Shown here: one piece after another, positions 44,803 to 54,362 of the stretch | How positions within the stretch are numbered: position 1 is the first letter of the stretch | Layout of the letters: every line of letters begins with the position of its first letter | Source: Sphingomonadaceae bacterium 3R27C6 | GTDB lineage: Bacteria > Pseudomonadota > Alphaproteobacteria > Sphingomonadales > Sphingomonadaceae | Assembly: GCA_005503215.1 (NCBI GenBank) | Contig: SCNS01000001.1 | Location: forward strand, 310,001-374,000 | Direction of reading: 5' to 3' | DNA length: 64,000 nucleotides | Notes under the pieces: model-generated | What the model was told of the DNA's origin: nothing | Database searches by the model: none | What the model saw: the letters and a program-made list of their open reading frames with translations, nothing else | Position numbers and translations under genes: made by a program

Positions 44803-45501
44803 ATGCAGCAAGTTTCCGGAAAAACGGTGATCGTCCTCCTGTCGGGCGGCCTCGACTCGATGGTCTGCGCGGGCCTCGCGCGCGAAGCGGGCGCGCGTAT
44901 CGTCGCGCTCACGATCGATTATAATCAGCGCCACCGCGTCGAACTGGAATCGGCGACGCGCATCGCGAACTATGTCGGCGCGGCCGAACATATCGTGCTG
45001 CCGCTCGACCTTCGCCGGTTCGGCGGCTCGGCGCTCACCGCCGATATCGACGTGCCGAAGGACGGCGTCCCCGAGGTCGAGGGAGGCGGCGATGTTCCGA
45101 TCACCTATGTCCCCGCGCGCAACCTCATCTTCCTGTCGCTGACGCTCGGCCTCGCCGAAGCGCGGCAGGCCCAGGACATCGTCATCGGCGTCAATGCGCT
45201 CGACTATTCGGGCTATCCCGACTGCCGCCCCGAATTCATCCAGGGGTTTGAAAAGCTCGCCGCGCTCGCGACGCGCGACGGCGACAAGGGCGTCGATTTC
45301 CATATCCACGCACCGCTCCAGCATATGACCAAGGCCGATATCGCCGCCGAAGCGGCGCGGTTGGGCATGGACGCGGGGATGAGCTGGTCGTGCTACGACC
45401 CGACGCCCGAGGGGCTGCATTGCGGGTCGTGCGACAGTTGCCGCTTGCGGTCCAAGGGCTTCGCCGACGCGGGGCTCGCCGACCCGACGCGCTACGCCTG
45501 A
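44803..45501 (+). CDS. queC: 7-cyano-7-deazaguanine synthase
   Basis: Converts 7-carboxy-7-deazaguanine to preQ0 with ATP and ammonia, in queuosine synthesis. The PP-loop ATP motif LLSGGLDSM is at residues 12-20, PARNLIFLSLTLGLAEA is the conserved middle and CGSCDSCRLR near the C-terminus binds zinc. Length 232 residues. It is followed by queE four bases after the stop. The 175 bases upstream contain TTAACCAT (44640), a CtrA half-site-like element of uncertain meaning. Confidence 0.96.
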   Translation: MQQVSGKTVIVLLSGGLDSMVCAGLAREAGARIVALTIDYNQRHRVELESATRIANYVGAAEHIVLPLDLRRFGGSALTADIDVPKDGVPEVEGGGDVPITYVPARNLIFLSLTLGLAEARQAQDIVIGVNALDYSGYPDCRPEFIQGFEKLAALATRDGDKGVDFHIHAPLQHMTKADIAAEAARLGMDAGMSWSCYDPTPEGLHCGSCDSCRLRSKGFADAGLADPTRYA

Positions 45502-45505
45502 GCCG

Positions 45506-46138
45506 ATGACCTACGCCGTCAAAGAGATTTTCCTCACGCTGCAGGGGGAGGGCGCACAGGCAGGGCGCCGTGCGGTCTTCTGCCGCTTTGCCGGCTGCAA
45601 TTTGTGGACGGGGCGCGAGAAAGATCGCGCCAAGGCGGTCTGCCAGTTCTGCGACACCGATTTCGTCGGCACCGACGGGACGTTAGGCGGAAAATATAAA
45701 ACGGCGGCCGCGCTCGCCGATGTTATCGCCGAAAACTGGGGGCAGGGCCGCGAAGACCGCTATGTCGTGCTCACCGGTGGCGAGCCGATGTTGCAGGTCG
45801 ACGACGCGCTGATCGACGCGCTGCACGAACGCGGCTTCACGATCGCGATCGAAAGCAACGGAACTTTCCCCGTTCCGCGCAGCATCGACTGGATCTGCGT
45901 CAGCCCGAAAGCGGGGAGCGAACTGGTCCAGACGAGCGGCGACGAGTTGAAGCTCGTCTGGCCGCAGCCCGGCAGCGATGTCGCGCGGCTCGCAACGCTC
46001 GATTTCAAGCATCTGCTCGTCCAGCCGCTCGACGACCCGTACGCCGCCGCCAATGTTCAGGCGTGCATCGATCTGGTGATGGACGATCCACGCTGGCGCC
46101 TGTCGCTGCAGACGCACAAGAATCTCGGATTGCGCTAG
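45506..46138 (+). CDS. queE: 7-carboxy-7-deazaguanine synthase (radical SAM)
   Basis: Radical SAM enzyme that contracts 6-carboxytetrahydropterin to 7-carboxy-7-deazaguanine, 210 residues. The start KEIFLTLQGEGAQAGRRAVF is typical. The cluster motif is the QueE variant CNLWTGREKDRAKAVCQFCD, i.e. CX14CX2C rather than CX3CX2C. SAM-binding LTGGEPMLQ follows. With queC it supplies two successive steps; queD and queF are not in the window. Confidence 0.96.
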   Translation: MTYAVKEIFLTLQGEGAQAGRRAVFCRFAGCNLWTGREKDRAKAVCQFCDTDFVGTDGTLGGKYKTAAALADVIAENWGQGREDRYVVLTGGEPMLQVDDALIDALHERGFTIAIESNGTFPVPRSIDWICVSPKAGSELVQTSGDELKLVWPQPGSDVARLATLDFKHLLVQPLDDPYAAANVQACIDLVMDDPRWRLSLQTHKNLGLR

Positions 46139-46140
46139 GG

Positions 46141-46485
46141 CTATTCGGTCTTTTTCGCGGGGGAATCGGCGGTGATCGCCTTCTTCGCGACCGGCATGTC
46201 GACCGCTTCGGGATTGTCGTCGACTTCGCTTTCGGGCGCAGCCTCATCCGCAGTATCCGCTTCGTCGCTCTTGGCCGCGTCCTTCTTGGTGCCGTCGTCG
46301 GGGATGCTGTTATCGACCGCGGTGCCATCGCTCACCGCATCGTCGAGGATGATCATCGAATCGCTCACCGACCCCGGCTGGACCTCGACGGCATCGAGCT
46401 TGGTCGTCGATTTGCCGGCGGTGTCGCCGCCGCCGCAGGCTGCGAGCGCGAGCAGGGAGAGCGATGCGAGAAGAGTGCGGGTCAT
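46141..46485 (-). CDS. hypothetical acidic lipoprotein
   Basis: A 114-residue predicted lipoprotein with signal sequence ending in the lipobox LAAC (Cys17). The mature part is short and highly acidic (DEADTADEAAPESEVDD) with no recognisable domain. Probably a sphingomonad-specific surface or periplasmic lipoprotein. It is convergent with queE, two bases apart, and lies just downstream of lipB on the same strand. Confidence 0.65.
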   Translation of the reverse strand: MTRTLLASLSLLALAACGGGDTAGKSTTKLDAVEVQPGSVSDSMIILDDAVSDGTAVDNSIPDDGTKKDAAKSDEADTADEAAPESEVDDNPEAVDMPVAKKAITADSPAKKTE

Positions 46486-46494
46486 GCGGCGTTC

Positions 46495-47148
46495 CTAATC
46501 GCTTGGCGAAAGCTTGTCGAGAAAGGCGGGAAGCGTTTGCACAAGCGCCGCGTCGACGTCGGCAAAGGATGCGGCCCGGCCGAGCGCCGCGAGGCTCGTC
46601 ACCGGAAATTCGGCGATGCCGCACGGCACGATGCCGCCGAAATGCGACAGATCGGGCGCGACGTTGAGCGAGAAGCCGTGCATCGTCACCCAGCGCTTCA
46701 CGCGCACCCCGATCGCCCCGATCTTGGCCTCGCGGCCGTCGGCGTCGTCGGTCCAGATGCCGATGCGCCCCTCGGCACGGCGCGCCTCGATGCCGAGCAG
46801 CGCGAGCGCGTCGATCACCCAGCCTTCGAGCGCGGCGACATAGGCGCGCACGTCGCGCCCGCGTTTCGTCAGGTCGAGCTGAACATAGCCGACGCGCTGG
46901 CCCGGGCCATGATAGGTGTAGCGGCCGCCACGCCCGGCGTCATAAACCGGAAATTGCGGATTGAGCAGCTCGGCGGGATCGGCGCTCGTTCCCGCGGTAT
47001 AAAGCGGCGGATGCTCGATCAGCCAGATGCGCTCGCCCGCCTCGCCGGCGTGGATCGCGGCGGCGCGCGCCTCCATGTCGGCAAGCGCCGCATCATAATC
47101 GGTCAGGCCGGGGCTGATGGTCCATTCGGGTGGAGGAAGGGGGGGCAT
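46495..47148 (-). CDS. lipB: lipoyl(octanoyl) transferase
   Basis: Transfers octanoyl groups from acyl carrier protein to lipoyl domains, 217 residues. Motifs: [33 protein letters not shown] (substrate site), and [20 protein letters not shown] with the active-site Lys; the Cys of the acyl intermediate is in [14 protein letters not shown] start at the ATG of MPPLPPPEW; an in-frame extension of about 100 residues upstream is not LipB-like. Confidence 0.94.
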   Translation of the reverse strand: MPPLPPPEWTISPGLTDYDAALADMEARAAAIHAGEAGERIWLIEHPPLYTAGTSADPAELLNPQFPVYDAGRGGRYTYHGPGQRVGYVQLDLTKRGRDVRAYVAALEGWVIDALALLGIEARRAEGRIGIWTDDADGREAKIGAIGVRVKRWVTMHGFSLNVAPDLSHFGGIVPCGIAEFPVTSLAALGRAASFADVDAALVQTLPAFLDKLSPSD

Positions 47149-47281
47149 TACGCGGGCTATCTGGCGCGCCGCGGCGCCTTGCGCAAGACCCTCCGTAGCG
47201 CTTGCCGACAGGGCTGGACAGGAGCGCCGAAGATCGTCACCTTCGCCGCAACTGGGAAATCGAAAAAATGACGGGGTATCA

Positions 47282-48019
47282 ATGGTAAAATTCGACATGG
47301 GCGCCGCGTGGGACGACACGCTGCAACTTCTGAAGTCGCACACGGCGCTGGTCGGCACGATTGCCGGCGTTTTCCTGTTCCTACCCGCGCTCGCGGTCGC
47401 ATGGTTCGGCCCGGTGCCGATCGAGCCCGCGGCGGGCGCCGATTTCAATCAGGTCATGGAAACGTTTCGCGAAAGCTTTCGCCAGATGATCCCGGGGCAG
47501 CTGGCGATCGCGCTCTCGGCGCTCATCGGCACGGCGGGAATCCTGCGGCTGTGGCTGTCGCGGACCGGGACCAGTGTCGGCGAGGCGCTGACCTTCGCGC
47601 TGATGCTCTTCCCGACGATGATCGCGATCCAGATATTGTGTGGTTTCGCAATTGGCCTCGGCTTTCTCCTGCTGATCATTCCGGGCATGTATCTGGTCGG
47701 GCGTCTCGCGCTGGTCGCGCCGGCCGTCGCCGACCGTAGCCTCTATAACCCTTTCGAAGCGATCCGGACGAGTTGGGACCTGACGCGAGGCAACGGCTGG
47801 GCGATCTTCTTTTTCCTGTTCCTCGTCGCGCTGGTGATCGTGATCGCGGCGCTGATCATCGGGGGCATCGTCTCGGTCATCGCGGGAAGCGAACCGGGGT
47901 TCGGGCGGATGCTGGGCGGCTTCATCGAGGCTGTTTTCAGCGCGGTCGGCAGCCTGGCGTCGATTGCGGTTTCGGCCGCAGCCTATCGCCAGCTTGCATC
48001 GTCCGATGTGTTCAAGTGA
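47282..48019 (+). CDS. multi-spanning membrane protein, tandem paralogue 1
   Basis: A 245-residue inner-membrane protein with about five or six hydrophobic segments ([74 protein letters not shown]). The hydrophilic stretch [21 protein letters not shown] recurs in modified form (PVTGLGESWRLTGPSQW) in the next gene. Resembles DUF-type glycerophosphodiester-phosphodiesterase membrane domains. Function unknown. ATG chosen after GGGG at 47271-47276, which is a fair ribosome-binding site. Confidence 0.75.
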   Translation: MVKFDMGAAWDDTLQLLKSHTALVGTIAGVFLFLPALAVAWFGPVPIEPAAGADFNQVMETFRESFRQMIPGQLAIALSALIGTAGILRLWLSRTGTSVGEALTFALMLFPTMIAIQILCGFAIGLGFLLLIIPGMYLVGRLALVAPAVADRSLYNPFEAIRTSWDLTRGNGWAIFFFLFLVALVIVIAALIIGGIVSVIAGSEPGFGRMLGGFIEAVFSAVGSLASIAVSAAAYRQLASSDVFK

Positions 48020-48132
48020 TGCGGGGCACTGCCAATAATAATAATGATGTGGTCGCAAACGGGGGAAGCCGGTCCGGCTTAGCCCGCCTTGGATGGAGTG
48101 AGTGTCTGGTCTAAAAAGCAGGGGGAAGTGAC

Positions 48133-49014
48133 ATGACGAAAATGAGTATCGGAGCAGCCTTTTCGGAAACCTTTGCGTTTCTCAAGGCCAATTGGATGCA
48201 GATGCTGATATGGATGGGCGGCGCGTTGGTCGTCGTCGGTCTGCTCGGTTACCTGCTCCTTGGATCGACTTTCTCGGCAATGGCGCTGGCGCCCAACGAC
48301 CCGTCGCTCGTGATGGGCGCTTTTGGCAAGATTGCTCTTTTCGCACTGATCGCCGCCATTATTTTCTACGGTGTTTCGATGCTGATCTGGCGCGGCGGTA
48401 TGCATCCCGGAGAAGCGCCGAATTTCGCCTGGGCGTTTCAGGCCGGGCCGGCTCTGGCCTTTGGCATGCTCGTGGTGATGATCGCCGCCTATATCGTCAT
48501 CTTCATCATCATGTTCATCCTGACGCTGATTTTCGGCGCGGCGCTCGGCGGAATGGGGGCCTTCTCTTCGGGCGGACTGGATTCGGCTGGGGCTGGCGCG
48601 ATCGGTGGCGGCGCGATCTTCGTGATGATCATCTTCTATATCGCAATGATCGTTTTCCTGCTGTGGGTGCAGGGTCGTTTCATCGTTGCCGGTCCCGTTA
48701 TGGCCAATCAGCTGACCCGCAACCCGGTGACGGGTCTCGGTGAATCGTGGCGGCTGACGGGACCGTCGCAGTGGACGATTGTCGGCTTCTATCTGCTCTT
48801 CACGATCGGCATATTCATTTATGCGCTGATCGCGGGGATGATCTTCGGTGGCGTCTTCGGCGCTATTCTGGGCGGTTCGGTCGTCGGCGCGATGCTGACG
48901 ATGATCGTCATGGCCGCGCTCGTCTATCTGCCGATCATCATGATTTCCTTCTCGATGCCGGTCGGCGTTTATCGCGCCATCACGCCGCGCGTGTCGGGCG
49001 ACGTATTCGCCTGA
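48133..49014 (+). CDS. multi-spanning membrane protein, tandem paralogue 2
   Basis: A 293-residue inner-membrane protein with six hydrophobic segments, Gly- and Met-rich, starting MTKMSIGAAFSETFAFLKAN, which mirrors the upstream paralogue's [17 protein letters not shown]. The conserved soluble loop VTGLGESWRLTGPSQW lies before the last helices. The two genes probably arose by duplication and may form a heteromeric membrane complex. A bidirectional terminator follows. Confidence 0.75.
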   Translation: MTKMSIGAAFSETFAFLKANWMQMLIWMGGALVVVGLLGYLLLGSTFSAMALAPNDPSLVMGAFGKIALFALIAAIIFYGVSMLIWRGGMHPGEAPNFAWAFQAGPALAFGMLVVMIAAYIVIFIIMFILTLIFGAALGGMGAFSSGGLDSAGAGAIGGGAIFVMIIFYIAMIVFLLWVQGRFIVAGPVMANQLTRNPVTGLGESWRLTGPSQWTIVGFYLLFTIGIFIYALIAGMIFGGVFGAILGGSVVGAMLTMIVMAALVYLPIIMISFSMPVGVYRAITPRVSGDVFA

Positions 49015-49035
49015 TCGGCGGTAAAAGGAAAAGGA

Positions 49036-49064
49036 GGGCGCCTCGGGCAACGGGGCGCCCTTTT
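49036..49064. terminator. bidirectional terminator between membrane-protein gene and hemF
   Basis: GGGCGCC (49036-49042) and GGCGCCC (49054-49060) form a seven-base stem with an 11-base loop, flanked by AAAAGGAAAAGGA upstream and TTTTAT downstream. T-runs on both strands fit termination of the membrane-protein gene on the plus strand and of hemF-trmL on the minus strand. Confidence 0.8.
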
Positions 49065-49067
49065 ATG

Positions 49068-49928
49068 TCAGTTCCATTTGGCGAGCGGCGGCAGGCTCAT
49101 CAGGATCGCGTCGATATTGCCGCCGGTCTTGAGCCCGAACAGCGTCCCGCGGTCATAAACGAGATTGAATTCGGCGTAGCGGCCGCGCCAGATCAGCTGC
49201 GCCTCGCGCTCGGCCTCGGTGAAGGGCAGGCCCATCCGGCGGCGCACGATCTGCGGAAAGATGTCGAGGAACGCTTCGCCGACCGCCTGCGTCAGCTGGA
49301 AGTTCCGGTCGAATTCGGCATCGTCGCCGCATTCGAGATGATCGTAGAAGATGCCGCCGACGCCGCGGTGGACGCCGCGGTGTGGGATATAGAAATAATC
49401 CTCGGCCCATTTCGCATAGCGTTCATAAACATCGGGGCCGAAGGGCGCACACGCCGCACGCAGCCGCGCGTGAAACGCGTCGGTGTCCTCTTGGTAGGGG
49501 ATCGGCGGGTTGAGGTCGGCGCCGCCGCCGAACCAGCGCTTCGTCGTCGCGAGGAAGCGCGTGTTCATATGGACCGCGGGAACATGCGGGTTCGCCATAT
49601 GCGCGACAAGGCTGATTCCGGTCGCGAAAAAGCTCGGGTCTTCGCCCGCGCCGTGGATCGACCCCGCAAAGTCGGGCGCGAACTCGCCGGCGACAGTCGA
49701 AACATTGACGCCGACCTTTTCGAACACCTTGCCCGTCATCACGCCGCGCACGCCGCCGCCGCCTTCGCCCGGCGCCAGCCCCTCGGCCTCGCGGTCCCAC
49801 GGTGTATAGGCAAAGCGGGCGTCGCTGCCCGCCTCGGCCTCGATCTTCTCGAATTCGGCGCAGATTCGGTCGCGGAGCGATTCGAACCAGTTACGTGCCG
49901 TCTGTTGCTGCGGGTCGAGCGAGATCAT
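49068..49928 (-). CDS. hemF: oxygen-dependent coproporphyrinogen III oxidase
   Basis: Converts coproporphyrinogen III to protoporphyrinogen IX using oxygen, 286 residues. Motifs: WDREAEGLAPGEGGGGVRGVM, HMANPHVPAVHMNTRF, FGGGADLNPPIPYQEDT, HRGVHRGVGGIFYDHLE and the C-terminal YAEFNLVYDRGTLFGLKTGGN. Start codon overlaps the trmL stop by four bases. Confidence 0.97.
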   Translation of the reverse strand: MISLDPQQQTARNWFESLRDRICAEFEKIEAEAGSDARFAYTPWDREAEGLAPGEGGGGVRGVMTGKVFEKVGVNVSTVAGEFAPDFAGSIHGAGEDPSFFATGISLVAHMANPHVPAVHMNTRFLATTKRWFGGGADLNPPIPYQEDTDAFHARLRAACAPFGPDVYERYAKWAEDYFYIPHRGVHRGVGGIFYDHLECGDDAEFDRNFQLTQAVGEAFLDIFPQIVRRRMGLPFTEAEREAQLIWRGRYAEFNLVYDRGTLFGLKTGGNIDAILMSLPPLAKWN

Positions 49929-50383
49929 GCCGGAAAGCCTTTCGTTTGCCTGAGCGCTTCGGCGAGCGCGATGCCAGCCGCGACCGCGACATTCAAGGAG
50001 CGAAAGCCCTCACGCATGGGAATTGCGACCCGTGCCGTGGCCGCATCATGGACATAAGGTGGCACGCCCGAGGATTCGGCGCCGAGCAACAGCAGGTCGC
50101 CGGGCTCGAACGTAAAGGCGGGCAGGGGCGTCGCCCCCGCGGTGGTCAACAGTACGAGCCTCCGAGCCGCCTCGGCGCGCCAGTCCATGAAGTCATTCCA
50201 ATCGGCGTGCCGGCGCACATTGGCGCGCACCGCATAATCCATTCCCGCGCGCTTCAGCGCGGCGTCGCCAAACGGGAATCCGCATGGCTCGATGATATGC
50301 GCGGGCGCGCCGAAGCAGGCGGCGGTGCGCAATATGGTGCCGACATTACCGGCGATGTCCGGCTGAAACAGGGCGATTTCCAT
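49925..50383 (-). CDS. trmL: tRNA (cytidine(34)-2'-O)-methyltransferase
   Basis: SPOUT-class methyltransferase for the wobble ribose in tRNA-Leu, 152 residues. Motifs: LFQPDIAGNVGTILRTAACF, HIIEPCGFPF, LLLGAESSGVPPYVHD (SPOUT knot Gly-rich loop) and RVAIPMREGFRSLNVAVAAGI. Cotranscribed with hemF downstream. The 222 bases to petA hold no gene. Confidence 0.92.
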   Translation of the reverse strand: MEIALFQPDIAGNVGTILRTAACFGAPAHIIEPCGFPFGDAALKRAGMDYAVRANVRRHADWNDFMDWRAEAARRLVLLTTAGATPLPAFTFEPGDLLLLGAESSGVPPYVHDAATARVAIPMREGFRSLNVAVAAGIALAEALRQTKGFPA

Positions 50384-50605
50384 GATGCCCCCATAAAGGC
50401 GAAGGCGCCGGGAATCGAGAGGCTTGGCGGCCGTCGCTTGGTACAGTGCGTTATGCGGAAATTGCCTGTTGGCAAGCCCGGACAGTGCGGCTATCAGGCC
50501 CGCAATTCCCGGAGGGGCCGCCGGGTTGTGCGCTTTCGTGCGCGTGCAACAGGGCGGCCATAACTTCGAGAACTTTTGTTAGTTCACCCATGCAAGGGCA
50601 GTCGA

Positions 50606-51163
50606 ATGGCCAGTGAATCTGAACTCAACGCCGGTATCGAGGATGGCGTACGCCGCCGGGATTTCATCAATATTGCGGCGGTGAGTTTCGCTGGTGTCGG
50701 TGCGGTCGCCGTGGTTGTGCCGCTGCTCAACCAGATGAACCCGTCGGCCGACGTGCTTGCGCTGTCGACGACCGAAATCGACATTTCGGCGATCCAGCCC
50801 GGCCAGGCGATCAAGACCAGCTGGCGCAAGCAGCCGGTGTTCGTGCGCAACCTCGTTGCCAAGGAAATCGCCGAAGCCAAGGCCGTTCCGCTGGGCGACC
50901 TGCGCGATCCCGAAACGATCGACCAGCGCACCAAGCCCGGCAAGGAAAACTGGCTGATCACGCTGGGCGTTTGCACGCACCTCGGCTGCGTGCCGCTCGG
51001 TGCTGCGGAAGGCGAGAACAAGGGCGATTTCGGCGGTTATTTCTGCCCGTGCCACGGTTCGCACTACGACACCGCGGCGCGCATCCGTAAGGGGCCGGCG
51101 CCCAAGAATCTGGTTGTGCCGCCCTATGAATTCAACAGCGACACCGTCGTGACGATCGGCTGA
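50606..51163 (+). CDS. petA: Rieske iron-sulfur subunit of cytochrome bc1
   Basis: Iron-sulfur protein of ubiquinol:cytochrome c reductase, 185 residues. An N-terminal Tat-type region ([20 protein letters not shown]) includes the membrane anchor. The Rieske cluster ligands are in CTHLGC (Cys123, His125) and CPCHGSHYD (Cys147, His150) with the disulphide cysteines 128 and 149. It is first of petA-petB-petC. Confidence 0.97.
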   Translation: MASESELNAGIEDGVRRRDFINIAAVSFAGVGAVAVVVPLLNQMNPSADVLALSTTEIDISAIQPGQAIKTSWRKQPVFVRNLVAKEIAEAKAVPLGDLRDPETIDQRTKPGKENWLITLGVCTHLGCVPLGAAEGENKGDFGGYFCPCHGSHYDTAARIRKGPAPKNLVVPPYEFNSDTVVTIG

Positions 51164-51176
51164 GGAGCGAGATAAG

Positions 51177-52463
51177 ATGAGCTTTCCCTGGGCCAAACCT
51201 TATGAGCCGACGCATCCGCTGATGAAGTGGATGGACGAGAAGCTGCCGATTCCGCGCCTCGTCTACAATGCCACGGGCCCCGGCTATCCGGTCCCGCGCA
51301 ACCTCAACTATTTCTGGAACTTCGGCGTCCTCGCCGGCGCCGCGCTGATGATCCAGATCATCACCGGTATCGTTCTGGCGATGCACTATGCCGCGAACGC
51401 GAGCGTCGCGTTCAACTCGGTCGAGCATATCATGCGCGACGTGAACGCCGGCTGGTTCATCCGCTACGCGCATATGAACGGCGCGAGCATGTTCTTCATC
51501 GTCGTCTATCTGCACATTTTCCGCGGCCTTTATTACGGTTCGTACAAGGCGCCGCGCGAAATGGTGTGGCTGCTCGGCGTCGTGATCTTCCTCCTGATGA
51601 TGGCGACCGCCTTCATGGGCTATGTGCTTCCGTGGGGCCAGATGAGCTTCTGGGGCGCGCAGGTGATCACCGGCTTCTTCTCGGCGATACCGATCGTCGG
51701 CGAACCGGTGCGCGAATGGCTGCTCGGCGGCTTCGTCCCCGACAACGCCACGCTCAACCGCTTCTTCTCGCTGCACTATCTGCTGCCGTTCGTGATCCTG
51801 GGTGTCATCATCCTGCACATCTGGGCGCTGCACATCCCGGGTTCGTCGAACCCGACGGGCATCGAGGTGAAGGACGAACAGGACACCGTCCCGTTCCACC
51901 CCTATTACACCGCGAAGGACGGCTTCGGGGTCGGCGTCTTCCTGCTGATTTTCGTCGCGCTGACCTTCTTCAGCCCGAACACGCTCGGCCACGCCGACAA
52001 CTATATCCCGGCGAACTCGCTCTCGACTCCGGCGCATATCGTTCCCGAATGGTACTTCCTGCCCTTCTACGCGATTTTGAAGGCCTTCACCTTCAACTTC
52101 CTTTGGATCGACGCGAAGCTGTGGGGCGTCATCGCGATGTTCGCGTCGATCGCGCTGCTGTTCTTCCTGCCCTGGCTCGACAGCTCGCCGATCAAGTCGT
52201 CGAATTATCGTCCGCTGTACCGGATCTTCTTCTGGATCCTCGTCGCCGACGTGCTGCTCCTCGGTTTCTGCGGCATGCAGCCCGCCGAGCAGCCCTATGT
52301 GATCCTCAGCCAGCTGGGTGCGATCTATTATTTCGCGCACTTCCTGGTGATCCTGCCGATCGTGTCGCGGATCGAACGCCCGCTTCCGATGCCGAATTCG
52401 ATCACCGAAGCGGTTCTCGCAAAACACGCCACCGACACCGCGTCGGCTTCGGCAACGGCCTGA
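51177..52463 (+). CDS. petB: cytochrome b subunit of bc1 complex
   Basis: Cytochrome b, 428 residues with eight transmembrane helices, carrying both b haems and the quinone sites. Motifs: [58 protein letters not shown] and the Qo-site PEWY ([14 protein letters not shown]). The paired histidines in HYAA/HIFRG and HYLLPF/HIWALH regions are present. Preceded by GGAGCGAG; gap to petA is 13 bases. Confidence 0.97.
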   Translation: MSFPWAKPYEPTHPLMKWMDEKLPIPRLVYNATGPGYPVPRNLNYFWNFGVLAGAALMIQIITGIVLAMHYAANASVAFNSVEHIMRDVNAGWFIRYAHMNGASMFFIVVYLHIFRGLYYGSYKAPREMVWLLGVVIFLLMMATAFMGYVLPWGQMSFWGAQVITGFFSAIPIVGEPVREWLLGGFVPDNATLNRFFSLHYLLPFVILGVIILHIWALHIPGSSNPTGIEVKDEQDTVPFHPYYTAKDGFGVGVFLLIFVALTFFSPNTLGHADNYIPANSLSTPAHIVPEWYFLPFYAILKAFTFNFLWIDAKLWGVIAMFASIALLFFLPWLDSSPIKSSNYRPLYRIFFWILVADVLLLGFCGMQPAEQPYVILSQLGAIYYFAHFLVILPIVSRIERPLPMPNSITEAVLAKHATDTASASATA

Positions 52464-52494
52464 GCGCCGGACTCTAATAGGAGCTGATACAGCC

Positions 52495-53307
52495 ATGGTT
52501 CGTCCGCTCGGTTTTCTCGTCGGTCTCGGTTTCATTACCGCGCTGGTGCTCGCGATCTTCACGACGCCGCTCAGCAATGAAGCCAATGTCGCGCACGAGT
52601 TTCACAAACACCCCCGGCATCTGAAGCTGGCCAGTGATGGCATCGTCCTGCCGCATTGGGACAAGGCGCAGCTGCAGCGCGGGATGCAGGTGTACAAGGA
52701 AGTCTGCTCGGCTTGTCACAGCCTGAACCTCGTCGCGTTCCGCGACATTGCGGACCTTGGCTACACCGAAGGTCAGATCAAGACCTTCGCCAAGGGCTTC
52801 CAGGTTCCGTCGGTCAACCCCGACACGGGTGAACCGGCGACGCGCGACGGCCTGCCGTCGGATTATTTCCCGTCGCCCTATGCGAACGAAGTCGCCGCGC
52901 GCGCCGCGAACAACAACGCGCTGCCGCCCGACCTCTCGCTGATCACCAAGGCGCGCGAAGGCGGCAAGGATTATATCTATTCGCTGCTGACGGGCTTCCA
53001 GAACCCGCCGAAGAACCTTCCCGCGGAACTGAAGCCGGGCACGGGGCTGCACTACAACCCCTATTTCGCGAACCTCAACCTCGCGATGGCCCCGCCGCTG
53101 GCGCCCAACCAGGTCACCTATGCCGACGGCACCAAGGCGACGGTCGACCAGATGTCGAAGGACGTCACGGCGTTCCTCGTCTGGACCGCCGAGCCGAAGC
53201 TGATCAAGCGCATCCAGGTGGGTTATGCGGTCTTCTTCTTCCTGCTGATCTTCACCGTGCTGACCTATCTGTCGTACCGGAACATCTGGGCCGACAAGAA
53301 GCATTGA
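52495..53307 (+). CDS. petC: cytochrome c1 subunit of bc1 complex
   Basis: Haem c subunit passing electrons to cytochrome c, 270 residues. The haem motif CSACH (Cys71, Cys74, His75) is followed by the Met ligand in LAMAPPL near residue 196. N-terminal hydrophobic segment and C-terminal anchor (YAVFFFLLIFTVLTYLSYRNI) are as in other alphaproteobacteria. Ends the pet operon; apt follows 22 bases later. Confidence 0.96.
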   Translation: MVRPLGFLVGLGFITALVLAIFTTPLSNEANVAHEFHKHPRHLKLASDGIVLPHWDKAQLQRGMQVYKEVCSACHSLNLVAFRDIADLGYTEGQIKTFAKGFQVPSVNPDTGEPATRDGLPSDYFPSPYANEVAARAANNNALPPDLSLITKAREGGKDYIYSLLTGFQNPPKNLPAELKPGTGLHYNPYFANLNLAMAPPLAPNQVTYADGTKATVDQMSKDVTAFLVWTAEPKLIKRIQVGYAVFFFLLIFTVLTYLSYRNIWADKKH

Positions 53308-53329
53308 TGAGCCGGGGAGGGCGCGTTTC

Positions 53330-53884
53330 ATGATCGCCCTCCCGCCTCAGCCGGACCTCGACCTCGCGTCGCTCGTCCGCACCATTCCGGACTTTCCGAA
53401 GCCGGGCATCCAGTTTCGCGATATCACGACGCTGATCGGCGACGCCGCCGGTTTCGCCGAAAGCGTGCGCCGGCTAAGCGCGCGCGCCGCCGTCCATCGG
53501 CCCGACTTCATCGTCGCGGTCGAGGCGCGCGGTTTCCTGTTCGGCGCCGCGATGGCGACCGCAATGGGGCTTGGCGTCGTCCCCGTGCGCAAGGCGGGCA
53601 AGCTCCCCGGTGTCACCATCGGCGTCGACTATGAACTCGAATATGGCACCGACCGCCTCGAACTTCACGAAGGTGCTGTGCTGCCCGGCCACCGCGTCGT
53701 CCTTGTCGATGACCTGCTGGCGACCGGCGGCACGATCCTCGCGACCGCCGCGTTGATGCGGAGCGTCGGCGCCGAGGTTGCGGCGGCACTATTCGTGATC
53801 GACCTGCCCGATCTGGGCGGATCACAGCGGCTCGAGGCTGCGGGTCTGACCTGTGAGACGCTGATCGCGTTCGACGGCGACTAA
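53330..53884 (+). CDS. apt: adenine phosphoribosyltransferase
   Basis: Salvages adenine to AMP with PRPP, 184 residues. The N-terminus contains IPDFPKPGIQFRDITTLIGD, typical of Apt; the PRPP-binding motif is VVLVDDLLATGGTI, and EARGFLFGAAMA and VRKAGKLPG are further family marks. Overlaps the convergent RidA gene by four bases. Its position behind petC may give read-through from the bc1 operon. Confidence 0.96.
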   Translation: MIALPPQPDLDLASLVRTIPDFPKPGIQFRDITTLIGDAAGFAESVRRLSARAAVHRPDFIVAVEARGFLFGAAMATAMGLGVVPVRKAGKLPGVTIGVDYELEYGTDRLELHEGAVLPGHRVVLVDDLLATGGTILATAALMRSVGAEVAAALFVIDLPDLGGSQRLEAAGLTCETLIAFDGD

Positions 53885-54258
53885 GCGGCGCCGTTCGCCG
53901 CCAAGGCGATAGCTTCGATTTCGATCCGAAAGCCGAAATGCAGAGGACCGGTGGGAACCACGCTTCGCGCGGGGCGCGTCGCCCCGAAAAACTGGCCATA
54001 AACCGCATCCAGTTCGTCCCAGTCGGCCATGTCGCCGAGATAGACGGTCGTTTTGATCACCCGCGTCAGATCCGTGCCAGCGTCCTGAAGGACGGATTTC
54101 AGGTTTTGGAGCGTCTGTTCCGCCTGCGCTCTGAAGGGGGCATCGGCCAGCGAGGTATCGCGGCCCGGCAGCAGCGGTAGCTGCCCGGACACGAAAATGA
54201 GGCCGCCACCGACCGCGAAAGGCGAATAATGCGGGCCGCCAGCAGGTTGCGTTGTCAT
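53881..54258 (-). CDS. RidA family enamine/imine deaminase
   Basis: A 125-residue member of the YjgF/YER057c/UK114 family that hydrolyses reactive enamines or imines formed by PLP enzymes. Motifs: YSPFAVGGGLIFVSGQLPL, QAEQTLQNLKSVLQDAGTDL, VYLGDMADWDELDAVYGQFF and the C-terminal RSVVPTGPLHFGFRIEIEAIA; in RidA proper the Arg-Glu pair near RxxV and EIEAIA is catalytic and both are present. ATG at 54258 has GGAGG upstream; an ATG-started extension exists but is arginine-rich and unlikely. Confidence 0.9.
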   Translation of the reverse strand: MTTQPAGGPHYSPFAVGGGLIFVSGQLPLLPGRDTSLADAPFRAQAEQTLQNLKSVLQDAGTDLTRVIKTTVYLGDMADWDELDAVYGQFFGATRPARSVVPTGPLHFGFRIEIEAIALAANGAA

Positions 54259-54307
54259 GTCGTCGATCCTCCCGATCAGTAGCGACCGCGCCATATCATC
54301 GGCGCAA

Positions 54308-54335
54308 AGAAAAAGCCCGCGCCGAAGCGCGGGCT
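54308..54335 (-). terminator. terminator downstream of eipA
   Basis: Stem AGCCCGCGC / GCGCGGGCT (54314-54322 and 54327-54335) with a four-base CGAA loop; read on the minus strand it is followed by TTTTTCTTTG. Nine perfect base pairs and a tetraloop make this a strong intrinsic terminator for eipA, 28 bases after its stop. Confidence 0.85.
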
Positions 54336-54362
54336 GTCGCCCCCGTGGCAAGCGGGTTGTTC

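Noticed and set aside
44679..44830. 50-codon frame overlapping the start of queC
   Set aside because: No ribosome-binding site of note, no membrane or domain signature, and it overlaps queC in another frame.
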